A DNA stretch of 64,000 nt from Amycolatopsis sp. DSM 110486 (GTDB taxonomy: Bacteria; Actinomycetota; Actinomycetes; Mycobacteriales; Pseudonocardiaceae), in the NCBI RefSeq assembly GCF_019468465.1, contig NZ_CP080519.1:8053001-8117000 (forward strand). Reading direction: 5' to 3'. Below the pieces are notes generated by a model. It was not told the DNA's origin and did no database searches. It saw only the letters and a program-made list of their open reading frames with translations. Positions 34,696 through 43,390 of this stretch are shown here, one piece after another. Made by a program: the position numbers and the translations under genes. Positions within the stretch are counted from its first letter, which is position 1; every line of letters starts with the position of its first letter.

Positions 34696-34875
34696 ATGTG
34701 GTCGCGCGTGCTGATCGGGGGGTTGCTGCAGCTGTCGCCGAGGACGTTGAAGGACCAGGCCGCCGCTGGCGTGCTGCCACATCACCGATTTGGCAAGCAC
34801 TACCGGTTCACCCGAGGCGATGTTGCCGAGATCGTGCGACTCGGCGAAGCCGGCACGGCGGCGAATGTCCTTTGA
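34696..34875 (+). CDS. Excisionase-like helix-turn-helix protein (HTH_17), island remnant
   Basis: The product has about 60 residues from the ATG at 34696 (an ATG at 34633 is possible). The text LLQLSPRTLKDQAAAGVLPH followed by HRFGKHYRFTRGDVAEIV is the MerR-like winged helix of Xis/HTH_17 proteins that precede integrase genes in actinomycete integrative elements. The next frame, an integrase fragment, overlaps its end. It may still be expressed, but its partner is broken. Confidence 0.65.
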   Translation: MWSRVLIGGLLQLSPRTLKDQAAAGVLPHHRFGKHYRFTRGDVAEIVRLGEAGTAANVL

Positions 34876-35383
34876 GGACCTTGACCGGAAGGCTGCTGAG
34901 GGCTGGGGCGGGGAGCAGGAGGCTTTGATCCGGCGGAACCTGTGGCTGGATCCGCGTGATGGCGAGACCGGGTTTGAGGACTTGGCCGAGGAGCGGCTGG
35001 ATGCTGTGTCTCCACGGCTGGAGCTGAACACGGTCGCCGGCAGCAGCGGCACGAGAACGAATCCGGCGGCCAGAACCGGATCCGGAAAGTCAGTCCATCG
35101 CCACCGCGACCCCCGACGGCAGCGCCACGAACCGCCACGGGACCGGGTCGATGTCGACGACTCCGGGGCGGGGGAGCGGCGCCCGGCGATTCTGCCGACG
35201 TTCACCTTCCACGAGAGCCGCCACAGAAACAGCACCTGCTTCGCCGAGGACGCGATCCCGGAGGTCACGCGGCGGGGGCGGCGGGGGCATAAGATGAAAG
35301 GCATCGCACGGTCTACGAACAGGTGACCCCAGGCGATGGTGAACCAGATCCTCGACGCGCTCGAAGAACGGTTGCAGCGGTAG
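34865..35383 (+). pseudogene. Broken tyrosine-recombinase integrase
   Basis: The N-terminal part (34865 to about 35045) reads LWLDPRDGETGFEDLAEERL then DAVSPRLELNTVAG, like the SAM-like arm of actinophage integrases. The middle is missing. The C-terminal part reads FTFHESRHRNS (HxxR box), IPEVTRRGRRGHKMKGIAR (second His box), then after two one-base shifts VYEQVTP (with the nucleophilic Tyr) and AMVNQILDALEERLQR, ending with the TAG at 35381. About 173 codons of DNA remain of roughly 380 expected. It is dead. Confidence 0.75.
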
Positions 35384-35642
35384 CTGTACCCGGGGGAGCG
35401 GGCGAAGCCGGTGTCCCGCACCTGCGGTCTCGCCGGGGCTCAACCCCGGGTCTGGAGTCCTCGGCCCCGCACGTCTCCGCGGGCATTGTCCACTGCCGAC
35501 GAACTTCGCAGCACCTACAGCGGCTACGGTAACCGGTTGAGTCCCCGTGGTGGCAGCACGAGACCGCGGGCGTCGCAGGGTCGGCTTCGTAGGCGGTCCG
35601 CTCGACTGACCAACCCGGTTTGAGTAGGAAGTCCGCCCCTCG

Positions 35643-35684
35643 CTGTTGTCCGGAGGGTTCTTGGTTCGAGTCCAAGCGGGGGAG
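35643..35684 (+). other. 3' half of a tRNA, probably tRNA-Asn: attachment-site scar
   Basis: The segment starts in what would be the anticodon loop (CTGTTG, compare CTGTTAA with anticodon GTT). It has a full T-arm (CTTGG-TTCGAGT-CCAAG) and a 3' acceptor strand CGGGGGA with discriminator G. No 5' half with a pairing TCCCCCG lies at the right distance. This is what integration at a tRNA 3' end leaves behind. The amino acid identity is inferred from similarity to typical tRNA-Asn. Confidence 0.65.
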
Positions 35685-35687
35685 CAA

Positions 35688-35715
35688 AGCCCAGGCCGGC
35701 GGCCTGGGCTTTTTT
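35688..35715 (+). terminator. Rho-independent terminator after the tRNA fragment
   Basis: Arms AGCCCAGGCC (35688-35697) and GGCCTGGGCT (35701-35710) with a three-base loop, followed by TTTTT. It is a textbook terminator and was probably carried with the tRNA 3' end. Confidence 0.9.
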
Positions 35716-35724
35716 GTTACCCAT

Positions 35725-36439
35725 GAGTAGGGGCGATTTAAGGGCGACAAAAGCTCCGCGGTCCAGTGCTGGTTTGCTGTTGGTCGCCGACTGGATGTTC
35801 GGGCCGACGGTAACGAATGAATACCCCTCTGTGGTCCGCTTGATCCTGGCCGGTGGATCATTCGGCGGGTGCGCCGGGCGGCTGCGTCGGCTGGCCGCCG
35901 AGTCAGGGGCGAGCTGAGCTGCCGAACCCGCGGGGGTCCGGTGCCGGCGCTCTTCGCGGCAGGTGTGCCGCGGTCGCCATCAGCGCGATCACGTGTCGGC
36001 ATCCGGTGATGCAGGCGGTCGCACGGCTGGGTGGCCAAAGTTGGCGTCGTCCGACGCCTCGGCGGTAACGCCGACCGTGTCGTCGATGGCGCCGCCTGCG
36101 GCGTTGTCGACGCGGTTGCGTCGCGGACGCACTCCAAGGTGTGCGGGGGTCGGCGCGCCACGCACCTCTCGGGGCTTGGTGTCGGCGAATTGTCTTGAGT
36201 ACGCCGGTGCGTCTGGGCCGGTGAGCTCGGCCGCCCTGGTGGGCTGCCGAGTGACTGTTGAGGCCTCGGTCTCCGGCGCCGGGCAAAAGTCACTTGGCCA
36301 GGTTTACGTTTGGAGTGGTCGAGTTACTGTTCCCTGCTAACGTGGCGCACTTAATGATATGGTGTGGCCCATTGTGGACAATTCTATTATCTAGCCCGGT
36401 AGTTCCGGTATTGATGATCTGATCTTCGAGGGGTGTGGT
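35725..36439. other. Gene-poor stretch before lsr2
   Basis: Open frames exist on both strands but none has recognisable protein text or a ribosome site. The last ~100 bases (36340-36439) are AT-richer, with ATTGTGGACAAT (36371-36382, imperfect palindrome) and TTCTATTAT. They probably hold the lsr2 promoter and an AT-rich site that Lsr2 itself could bind. Confidence 0.5.
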
Positions 36440-36859
36440 ATGGCGCAGAAAGTCTTGATCGAGATGCTCGACGATATCGACGGCAGCGTGGCGAGTCAGA
36501 CGGTCCCGTTCGATTTGGACGGGGTCGCGTATGAGATCGACCTCTCGGACCGAAACGCTGCTGCGTTGCGCGATGAACTCGCCGGCTACATCGCCGCGGG
36601 ACGGCGAGCGGGTGGCAGGAAGACTCGCATCGTGGCCGAGCAGTCGACCGGCGTGACTGCGGCGGATCGTGAACGTTCGAGGGCAATTCGCGCGTGGGCT
36701 GTCGAGAATGGTTATGCGGTATCCGACCGCGGCCGGCTCTCGTCCGAGATCGTTGCCGCCTTCGAGGCGGCTCAGCAGGTGGCGAACGCGTCGGCTGAAA
36801 AGGGTGCGCGCAAGCGTGGTGCACAAAAGAAGGTCGCGGCTGCACGGAAACGAAGCTGA
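36440..36859 (+). CDS. lsr2: Lsr2-family nucleoid-associated protein
   Basis: The product has 139 residues, slightly longer than the usual ~112 because of a basic Lys/Ala/Arg-rich tail. The N-terminal dimerisation domain reads MAQKVLIEMLDDIDGSVASQ and VAYEIDLSDRNAAALRDEL, as in Lsr2. The C-terminal AT-hook-like DNA-binding domain reads SRAIRAWAVENGYAVSDRGR, with the key RGR at its end. Lsr2 silences AT-rich acquired DNA. The gene lies in the scar of an integrated element, so it may be an island-borne extra copy rather than the core gene. Confidence 0.92.
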   Translation: MAQKVLIEMLDDIDGSVASQTVPFDLDGVAYEIDLSDRNAAALRDELAGYIAAGRRAGGRKTRIVAEQSTGVTAADRERSRAIRAWAVENGYAVSDRGRLSSEIVAAFEAAQQVANASAEKGARKRGAQKKVAAARKRS

Positions 36860-37815
36860 GGTTGGCGTCGAGTTCAGTCCTTGAGCGCCGAGGTTGGCCC
36901 GATGAACCGGCGGCTTCTGGTGTTGTGACAGAGCCAGGCTTGGTGGTCGCGCGGGGTCCGCTGAGTTGGCGACCTGAGTGGCTAGGCCGCGGATCATCGT
37001 GACTTTTCGAATGACGGGCACGTTTGCATGACGGCCGACCTCGGTGTCTCGGACCTGAATCAGGGCCAGGCAGGCAAGGCGCGGCGCTGGGCTGACGGTA
37101 CTCCGGCGTAGCTGCCGCGCCATTGCCCCGGCCCTGCGTCGATGCGGCGGTTGACCCCCTCACTGCCAGTGAGGTGCGCTCAATTCGCTGACCTGCGGAT
37201 ACGGAGGAATGCCTGGTCAGCGAACGCAGTTGGCGACAGTTGGGCGCAGTTCGGCGGTGTTGATCGTCGCTGATCGCATGCTTTTGCTCCAGGGCTGTCG
37301 GCACTCATGGCAGCTACCTAGGCGGCCCTGCGGACTACTGGCTGTAAGTGCTCAGAGTTCTTGCGGCTCCGCTCCCCGACTTTCCGGGCCGCGACCGCTG
37401 GTCCACCTACAGGCCAGATCGGGAAAGTACCTCGTTCCGTCCGCCGGTCGTTATGGCTGTGTACCTTGAGCAACCAGGGATCCGACCTCCGCAATGGCTG
37501 ATGGTGGGATTCCGCCCTGCATGAACTCCCAGTTCATCAAATGCTGCTCGAACGGAAGTTGGTGGCCTAGGCCACGGCGTGCCTGGGTCGCGAGATAGTT
37601 TGGGGAAACGCTATTCGACGGTGGCGTTGGTACAGGAAGCACGGATGTTGGGTACGAAGTGCGGCGATCGTAGTGAGCATCTCGGCGGGACGTCGCCGGC
37701 TAGCTTCGAATTGACCATTCGACACCGTGGCGATTATGCCGTGACCCTAGCTGGGGTGGTCACCGCGGATCTTGCGGCTGCCATCATTTTCACTCGTGCC
37801 CGTTTGAAGTCGGCT
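36860..37815. other. Gene-poor, lower-GC stretch after lsr2
   Basis: No convincing gene is seen in 956 bases. A plus frame at 37209-37469 includes SSAVLIVADRMLLLQGCRHS followed by WQLPRR, faintly like the start of a NUDIX protein. A minus frame at 37451-37642 ends EFMQGGIPPSAIAEV and might be the tail of a lost gene. Both lack ribosome sites. It is probably island debris. Confidence 0.4.
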
Positions 37816-38205
37816 TCACAGCGAGGGAAACTCGCTCAGATTGTGAATGACGTGTGCCGCGCCGGCGGTCCGGAGCTCGTCCGGCGTGCTCTTTCCGGTC
37901 GCTACGGCGATGACGTTCACCTCCGCGGCGAGTCCGGCCTTCACGTCGTTGGGCGTGTCACCGACGAGCACCGTGTCGGCGTTCGCGAAGCGTGTTCCCG
38001 TGCGCTGTTCGGCCCGCTGCTGTGCAATCGTCACAAACTTGGGCCGCTCAGCGTTGTCATCTCCGAACGCGCTGGCCTCCAGGTCGAGGTACTGGGCGAG
38101 GCCGAAGACCTCCAGCTTGATCCGCGCTACCGAGTCGCCGCACTGTTTCCACCTCATGCAGCGGCGCGGCCGCGAGTCTCTTGCCGAACACCTCGCGATG
38201 GTCAC
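37816..38205 (-). pseudogene. C-terminal half of a HAD-family phosphatase
   Basis: The minus frame from about 38125 to 37816 reads RIKLEVFGLAQYLDLEASAFGD in two pieces, then RPKFVTIAQQRA, DTVLVGDTPNDVKAGLAAEV (HAD motif IV) and GAAHVIHNLSEFPSL, like phosphoglycolate-phosphatase relatives. Motif I (DxDxT) and the cap domain are not found in this frame; upstream minus-strand text is out of frame and unlike the family. It is probably a truncated, inactive copy. Confidence 0.65.
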
Positions 38206-38433
38206 CGCGACCTGCTCCAGCGAGCCTGGATACGGCTGCCGAGGTCACGCGGCACCACCTGCGTGGTGTCCTCGCCGCGTTGGAAGGAGGAGACGGGCCG
38301 ACGAGGGCTGGTGGCCCGTTCGGCGTAGTCAAGTGGGTTGTCGGCCACTGCGCTCTCGCGGCCGAATACCACCATGACTGCTGAATATGCAGGTCAAGCT
38401 CTCTTGACGGCCGCAGTGGCCGACCTTATAGTC

Positions 38434-38463
38434 CCGTATCCATATACGAGATACGGATATGGA
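38434..38463. promoter_or_regulatory. Nested inverted repeats, GntR operator candidate
   Basis: CCGTATC-N9-GATACGG (38434-38456) overlaps TCCATAT-N11-ATATGGA (38439-38463) in an AT-rich patch directly before the GntR start. FCD-type GntR proteins bind such GTATAC-like repeats. Its place argues for autoregulation. Confidence 0.6.
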
Positions 38464-38465
38464 AT

Positions 38466-39161
38466 ATGGAGCCGGCGATGCTTGATCCACTCGATGTGCA
38501 GCGGGACAGCATCACCGACCGTGTCTTCGACGAGATCCGGCAGGCGATCGTCGAACGCAGGCTGCAGCCGGGGCAGCGGCTGTCCGAAGCCAGGCTCGCG
38601 ACAATGCTCGGAGTCTCCAAGACTCCCGTGCGCGAAACGCTGATCCGCCTGCAGCACGTGGGGCTCGTGGAGCCGGCGTCAGGCAGCGGGCTCCGGGTTG
38701 TCCAGCCCTCGGCCACGATTGTGCAGGACGCCTACGAAGTGCGCCGCGGACTCGAGTCCTTCGCTGCCGGGCTCGCGGCCGAGCGCGCCAGTGGCGACGT
38801 GCGAAGGAAGATCAGCAAGGCCGCCGACGAAGGGCTCGCCTGCACTCTCGCCAGTGACGAACCCGGCCGCCGTGGGGCGGACCGGATCCTGCACACCTTG
38901 ATCGCGACCGGATCGGGTAACGCCAAGCTCGCGGCCGACATCGAGGACTACTACGTGCTGACGTGGGCTCTGCGACAGCGCGACGTTCCGGAAATGTCTG
39001 AGAGTGCCCGCTGCGGCGAACAGCACCAGCGTGTCGCCGCCGCCATCTCCGACGGCGATGCGCCGGCCGCGCACGAAGCCATGGCGGAGCACTTGGACAC
39101 CTTGCGAGAGCGCGTTCTCGCAGTGCTGGAGACCTCGCAGCCGGCGGCGATCTTCGGCTGA
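38466..39161 (+). CDS. GntR-family regulator, FCD (FadR C-terminal) type
   Basis: The product has 231 residues from the ATG at 38466; an ATG four codons later (38478) is equally possible. The N-terminal winged helix reads VFDEIRQAIVERRLQPGQRL then SEARLATMLGVSKTPVRETL. The C-terminal all-helical FCD domain (VRRGLESFAAGLAAERASG, a following HTLIATGSGN, and EHQRVAAAI-like EQHQRVAAAISDGD) binds small acids with a metal. It leads the cluster with the polar amino-acid importer and cyclic amidohydrolase, which it probably represses. Confidence 0.92.
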   Translation: MEPAMLDPLDVQRDSITDRVFDEIRQAIVERRLQPGQRLSEARLATMLGVSKTPVRETLIRLQHVGLVEPASGSGLRVVQPSATIVQDAYEVRRGLESFAAGLAAERASGDVRRKISKAADEGLACTLASDEPGRRGADRILHTLIATGSGNAKLAADIEDYYVLTWALRQRDVPEMSESARCGEQHQRVAAAISDGDAPAAHEAMAEHLDTLRERVLAVLETSQPAAIFG

Positions 39162-39189
39162 GACCGCGGGCAGCACGGCATCCGCGGTC
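39162..39189 (+). terminator. Hairpin after the GntR gene
   Basis: Arms GACCGCGG (39162-39169) and CCGCGGTC (39182-39189) with a 12-base loop, immediately after the GntR stop, without a T-run. It may separate regulator and importer expression. No clear promoter is seen in the rest of 39190-39371. Confidence 0.5.
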
Positions 39190-39371
39190 CGAACCTCCCT
39201 GCGGCTCGGTGGCCCTTACCGCGCCGGCTCGGCACCACCCACCCGCGCTGAACCCTGGCGTCTCGAACCTGTCGTGCGCCTGGACGACGTCGGGTGTCCG
39301 ACAGCTCGAACACTCTCGTTTCCGTTCCCCGTCCCGCTTTCCACCCCGATCCTCACGTCGAGGAGACGACC

Positions 39372-40172
39372 ATGAAATCACGCCGCATTCTTCGGCTCAG
39401 CTTCTCGATTCTGACTGCGGGCCTGGCGTTCGCGTCGGTCGCCGGCTGTTCGCCCGGCGGATCGAGCCTTGACGACATCAAGTCCAACGGCGCCATCACC
39501 ATCGGCACGTCGGGCAACAATGCGCCCACGATCTTCCGTGACCCCTCCGGCGGTTTCGTCGGAATCGACGCCGACTGGGCGAACATCATCGGCAAGAGCC
39601 TCGGGGCCAAGGTCGAGTGGAAGACGCTCGACTTCTCGGGGATCGTCCCGGGCCTGCAGGCGAAGAAGTTCGACATCGCCATGTCAGGTCTGCGAGTGAC
39701 GCCCGACCGCCAGAAGGTCGTCGACTTCTCCGAACCGATCGGCTACGACGACGCCGTGGCGGTGTACCCGCAGAAGGAAACCGGCATCACCGGGCCGGAA
39801 AGCATCAAGGGCAAGAGCGTCTGCGTCGTCGCGGGCTCGTCCAACGGCGACGCACCGGTGCAGCGCATCGGCGGCGCGGCGAAGATGACGCGTTACCCCG
39901 GACAGGCAGAAGCGTTCTCCGACTTGAAGAACGGCCGCTGCGACCTGATGGTCACCGGCCGGATCCTCGCGCTGTACTGGATCAAGTCGGGTGACGGCGC
40001 CGGCTACGCGGTGTCGCAGAACGGCACGGACGGGACGGCGCTGGCCGTGGGCGTGCCCAAGGGCTCCGACGCGCTGCTGCAGGCCGTCAACAAGGCCATC
40101 GACGACGCCAAGAAGACCGGCGCGTACGAGAGCATCGCGCAGAAGTGGCTCGGCCAACCGTTCAAGCAGTGA
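39372..40172 (+). CDS. Polar amino acid-type ABC importer binding lipoprotein (SBP_bac_3)
   Basis: The start is the ATG at 39372 behind GAGGAG, giving 266 residues. The signal peptide has a lipobox SVAGC near residue 26. The mature protein fits the family 3 solute-binding fold: GAITIGTSGNNAPTIFRDPS, GFVGIDADWANIIGKSLG, IVPGLQAKKFDIAMSGLRVT and DRQKVVDFSEP. These proteins bind amino acids, opines or related zwitterions. The permease and ATPase genes follow. Confidence 0.92.
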   Translation: MKSRRILRLSFSILTAGLAFASVAGCSPGGSSLDDIKSNGAITIGTSGNNAPTIFRDPSGGFVGIDADWANIIGKSLGAKVEWKTLDFSGIVPGLQAKKFDIAMSGLRVTPDRQKVVDFSEPIGYDDAVAVYPQKETGITGPESIKGKSVCVVAGSSNGDAPVQRIGGAAKMTRYPGQAEAFSDLKNGRCDLMVTGRILALYWIKSGDGAGYAVSQNGTDGTALAVGVPKGSDALLQAVNKAIDDAKKTGAYESIAQKWLGQPFKQ

Positions 40173-40193
40173 GCGCGACGAAGGGGAAACCCC

Positions 40194-40852
40194 ATGAATC
40201 TCGACTTCTCCGTTGTGGCACAGTACTTTCCCTGCTCCTGGACGGTTTGCTGGTCACCGTTGAGGTTTCGGCGATCACCCTGGTCCTCGCGACCGTGCTC
40301 GGCACCTTCATCGCCATGGCCCGGATCTCGCACCGCCAGTGGCTCCGGGTCCTCGCGGCGATCTACGTGTGGATCATGCGTGGCACGCCGGTGCTGCTGG
40401 TGCTGTTCTTCATCTACTACGCGGCACCGAGTTTCGGCCTGCAGCTGCCGGCGTTCGCCGCGGCCGTGATCGGCATGACGCTGAACTCCGCCGCGTACAA
40501 GGCGGAGATCATCCGATCCGGCATCGAAGCGATCCCCCGTACGCAGACAGAGGCCGCCTTCGCGGTGAACATGACCTACGTGCAGACGATGCACCGGATC
40601 GTGCTGCCGCAGGCGGTGCGGATCGTCATCCCGCCCTACATCAACAACGCGATCCTGCTGGTGAAGAACAGTGCGCTGGTCTCCGTGATCACTGTGCCGG
40701 ACCTGATGCTCAACGCGCAGCAGACAGTGTCGAGCACCTACCGCGCCGTCGAGGTCCTCGGCACCGCGGGCTTGCTGTACTTGGTCGTGACCAGTCTGCT
40801 GATGCTGGCGCAGCGCTACAGCGAACGACGCTTCGCCCTCCCTGACCGATGA
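40194..40852 (+). CDS. Polar amino acid-type ABC importer permease (apparent frameshift near the 5' end)
   Basis: A good start is the ATG at 40194 after GAAGGGGAAACCCC, reading [13 protein letters not shown]. One base then appears to be missing near 40230-40234, because the family continuation [20 protein letters not shown] lies in the next frame and runs to the stop at 40852. The rest is a normal HisM/GlnP-type permease: [20 protein letters not shown], the EAA-like loop [10 protein letters not shown] with [15 protein letters not shown], and NSALVSVI. No start codon with a ribosome site is seen in the second frame. It is either a sequencing slip or a recent disabling mutation. Confidence 0.8.
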
Positions 40853-40872
40853 GCCGATCGACCGGAGCAGAC

Positions 40873-41667
40873 ATGTCCCAGCAGCCGACCACCGAGGCCG
40901 TGCTCCCGCTGTTGCGCATCAGCGGGCTGCGCAAGACGTTTGGTACCACCGAGGTCCTTCGCGGCATCGACCTCGAAGTGCGCGCCGGCGAGACGGTGGC
41001 GATCATCGGTCCGTCGGGCACTGGCAAGTCGACGCTGTTGCGAAGCGTCAACTGGCTGGAGAAACCCACCGGCGGTGAGGTCACGCTCGACGGGGTGCGC
41101 CTGCACGCCGAGATGACGGGCCGGGAAGAGCAACAGGCCATGCGCGCGCTGCGCAGCCGCGTCGGGATGGTCTTCCAGCAGTACAACCTCTGGCCCCACT
41201 TCAGCGTGCTGCGCAACGTGACCGAGGGACAGGTGCGTGTGCTCGGCACGGACCCGCGGGAAGCGGAGAAGAACGCGCGCGAATACCTGGCCCGCGTTCG
41301 GATGGAGACGTTCGCGGACCGCCACCCCAGCCAGCTGTCCGGCGGTCAGCAGCAGCGTGTGGCGATTGCGCGCGCGCTGGCGATGGAACCACGGCTGGTG
41401 TTGTTCGACGAAGTGACCTCGGCACTCGATCCCGAGCTCGTCGGCGAGGTTCTCGAGACGATGAAGCAGCTCGCCGACGACGGCCTGACCATGCTGGTCG
41501 TGACGCACGAAATGGGCTTCGCCCGGCGGGTGGCCGATCGCGTGGTGATGATGGACGGTGGGGTCATCGCCGAAGAAGGACCGGCCCGCGCGGTGTTCGA
41601 GAACCCGAGTCACGAACGCACGAAGGCATTTCTGGACCACGTCCGCCGTTCGTCGTGGACCGTGTGA
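40873..41667 (+). CDS. Polar amino acid-type ABC importer ATPase
   Basis: The chosen start is the ATG at 40873, which has GGAG five bases upstream; the ATG at 40849 overlaps the permease stop (ATGA) and is the alternative. The 264 residues carry Walker [10 protein letters not shown], the Q-loop [13 protein letters not shown], signature LSGGQQQR, Walker [13 protein letters not shown] and the switch [12 protein letters not shown], all typical of GlnQ/HisP. The next gene starts inside its stop codon (GTGA). Confidence 0.93.
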   Translation: MSQQPTTEAVLPLLRISGLRKTFGTTEVLRGIDLEVRAGETVAIIGPSGTGKSTLLRSVNWLEKPTGGEVTLDGVRLHAEMTGREEQQAMRALRSRVGMVFQQYNLWPHFSVLRNVTEGQVRVLGTDPREAEKNAREYLARVRMETFADRHPSQLSGGQQQRVAIARALAMEPRLVLFDEVTSALDPELVGEVLETMKQLADDGLTMLVVTHEMGFARRVADRVVMMDGGVIAEEGPARAVFENPSHERTKAFLDHVRRSSWTV

Positions 41668-42575
41668 CCGTGGCCGGCACGATCGTGACGGGCAGCGCCG
41701 GGTTCCTCGGCGCACACCTCGTCCGGGCAGTCGCCGACCGAGGTGGCCGGGTGGTCGCCGCCGACCTGGCGGAGCCACCGGCCGACGTGCTGGCCCTGTG
41801 GGCGGGCCGGCCCGTCGAGTACCGGAAGCTCGACGTGCGTGATCCTGGCGCGGTGTTCGCCGAGGTTCGGCCCGAGGTGGTGATCCACGCGGCCGCGGTG
41901 ACGAACGGGGATCGCGCGACTCTGCGTCAGGTCAATGTGGACGGTACCGCCGCGGTGCTGGCGGCCGCGGGACCGGCGCGGGTCGTGTACGTCTCCTCGG
42001 CCTCGGTCTACGCGGACAGCGCCGGTGTGCTCGACGAGGCGAGTCCCGTGCGGACGGACCCCGGCGACTACCCGGCCTCGAAACTCGCGGCCGAGCAGCT
42101 GGCGGCCGAAGCCGGAGCGGTGATCGCCCGGGTGGCCGCGTGTTACGGCCCGCTCGAACGGGACACCGGCACGAGGCAGGTCATGTCACTGCCTTACACC
42201 GCGGTCCGGGCCGCGCTGGGCGGCAGGCTGGTGCGCGTGGCCGCGGAGGCAGCGGGCCAGTCCTTCGATCCGACGTGGGTCGCAGATATCGCGGAAGGCG
42301 TCGCCGCCCTCGCCGGCGCCGAAGGCCCGCCGCACCGGCTGTACAACATCGGTTCCGGCACTGCCGTCACGCTCGCCGAGCTGGCCGACACGGTGAACTC
42401 GGTGGTGGGTGCGCCCCACGCCGGCGGGGACCCGTTGCTCCTCCGGCTGCCACCGGGGCACCGCACCGGTGCGCTGGACGTGACCAGACTGCGAGAGCTG
42501 TCGGTACGCGAACCGACGCCTCTGGCCGTCGGGCTGACCACCTACCTGGGATGGCTGCGTGAACACCACTACTGA
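41664..42575 (+). CDS. NAD-dependent epimerase/dehydratase-family protein
   Basis: The GTG at 41664 overlaps the ATPase stop; a GTG three codons earlier is also open. The 303 residues form an extended SDR: nucleotide site [38 protein letters not shown] and the catalytic YPASK (Tyr and Lys kept). The C-terminal part reads [20 protein letters not shown], as in sugar-nucleotide epimerases. In this catabolic context it may oxidise or epimerise a sugar- or hydroxyl-bearing part of the imported compound (inference). Confidence 0.85.
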   Translation: MTVAGTIVTGSAGFLGAHLVRAVADRGGRVVAADLAEPPADVLALWAGRPVEYRKLDVRDPGAVFAEVRPEVVIHAAAVTNGDRATLRQVNVDGTAAVLAAAGPARVVYVSSASVYADSAGVLDEASPVRTDPGDYPASKLAAEQLAAEAGAVIARVAACYGPLERDTGTRQVMSLPYTAVRAALGGRLVRVAAEAAGQSFDPTWVADIAEGVAALAGAEGPPHRLYNIGSGTAVTLAELADTVNSVVGAPHAGGDPLLLRLPPGHRTGALDVTRLRELSVREPTPLAVGLTTYLGWLREHHY

Positions 42576-43341
42576 ACCGCCGAGGGCGGCCAGATTCGCC
42601 AGTCGTCGTGCCGTGGTGACCGGCGGCGCGGCCGGCATCGGCCGGGCCATCGCAGAACGCCTCGCGCTCGAGGGTGCCGCGGTCACCATCCTCGACCGGG
42701 ACCCCGAAAACCTGCGGGAGACGGTACGAGCGCTGCCTGGCGACGGTCACCACGGCCGGCTGCTCGACCTGGCCGACGGAGCCGCGACGCGGGAGGCGGT
42801 GGCGGAAGCGGCCGCACCCGGCGGGCTGGACGTGCTCGTTCACAGCGCCGCGACCTCGGTCGGCGGGACGGCCCCGGAACTCACGGCGCACCAGTGGGCC
42901 AGCGTGCTGTCGGTGAACCTCACTGCCGCGTTCCACTTGGCGGCGGCCGCGATCCCGCACCTGGCTCGCGCCGAAGGCGGGGCGTTGCTGCTGATCGCGA
43001 GTCAGCTCGGTCTCGTCGGCACTCGCGGTTCCGTCGCTTACACGGCGAGCAAAGGTGGCGTGGTGAACCTGACGCGGTCCCTTGCGCTGGACCACGCGGG
43101 CGAAGGCGTGCGGGTCAACTGCCTGTGCCCTGGCCCGACGGACACCCCCTTTCTGCGCAGGAGCTTCGAACGCACCGGGAACGCGGATTCCGCGCGCGCC
43201 GCGGCGCTGGGCCGGGTGCCGCTCGGCCGGTTCGGGCAGCCGGAGGAGATCGCGGCCGCGGCCGCCTTCCTGTGCTCGTCCGATGCGTCGTTCATCACGG
43301 GCGCCACCCTCGTCGTCGACGGGGGCTATATCGCGCAGTGA
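42559..43341 (+). CDS. Short-chain dehydrogenase/reductase (SDR)
   Basis: The product has 260 residues from a GTG at 42559, overlapping the upstream gene by 17 bases. Classical SDR motifs are complete: AVVTGGAAGIGRAIAE, VLVHSAATSVGG (NNAG variant), Ser in LLIASQLGL, YTASKGG with Tyr and Lys, NCLCPGPTDTP, and the C-terminal GATLVVDGGY. It is NAD(P)-dependent, with unknown alcohol or ketone substrate, and part of the importer/amidohydrolase operon. Confidence 0.9.
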   Translation: MNTTTEPPRAARFASRRAVVTGGAAGIGRAIAERLALEGAAVTILDRDPENLRETVRALPGDGHHGRLLDLADGAATREAVAEAAAPGGLDVLVHSAATSVGGTAPELTAHQWASVLSVNLTAAFHLAAAAIPHLARAEGGALLLIASQLGLVGTRGSVAYTASKGGVVNLTRSLALDHAGEGVRVNCLCPGPTDTPFLRRSFERTGNADSARAAALGRVPLGRFGQPEEIAAAAAFLCSSDASFITGATLVVDGGYIAQ

Positions 43342-43390
43342 GCGCGAGACCTCTTTGCTGGGGACGTTTGCCAAATCGACGAGGAGCATT

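Larger units (their letters stand above)
34696..35684 (+). mobile_element. Remnant of an AICE-type integrative element (xis-int-att)
   Basis: The order excisionase, integrase, tRNA 3' half is the one seen at one end of actinomycete integrative elements such as pSAM2. Replication and transfer genes are absent, and the integrase is broken, so only the att-proximal end survives. DNA from here to 38.4 kb is gene-poor and less GC-rich. Confidence 0.6.

Noticed and set aside
35608..35684. A complete tRNA gene
   Set aside because: No 5' acceptor strand or D-arm pairs with the 3' half at tRNA distance; only the 3' half is present.
38057..38332. N-terminal half of the HAD phosphatase in another frame
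   Set aside because: The text upstream of the HAD remnant has no motif I and no cap-like pattern, so I cannot support a joined frameshifted gene.
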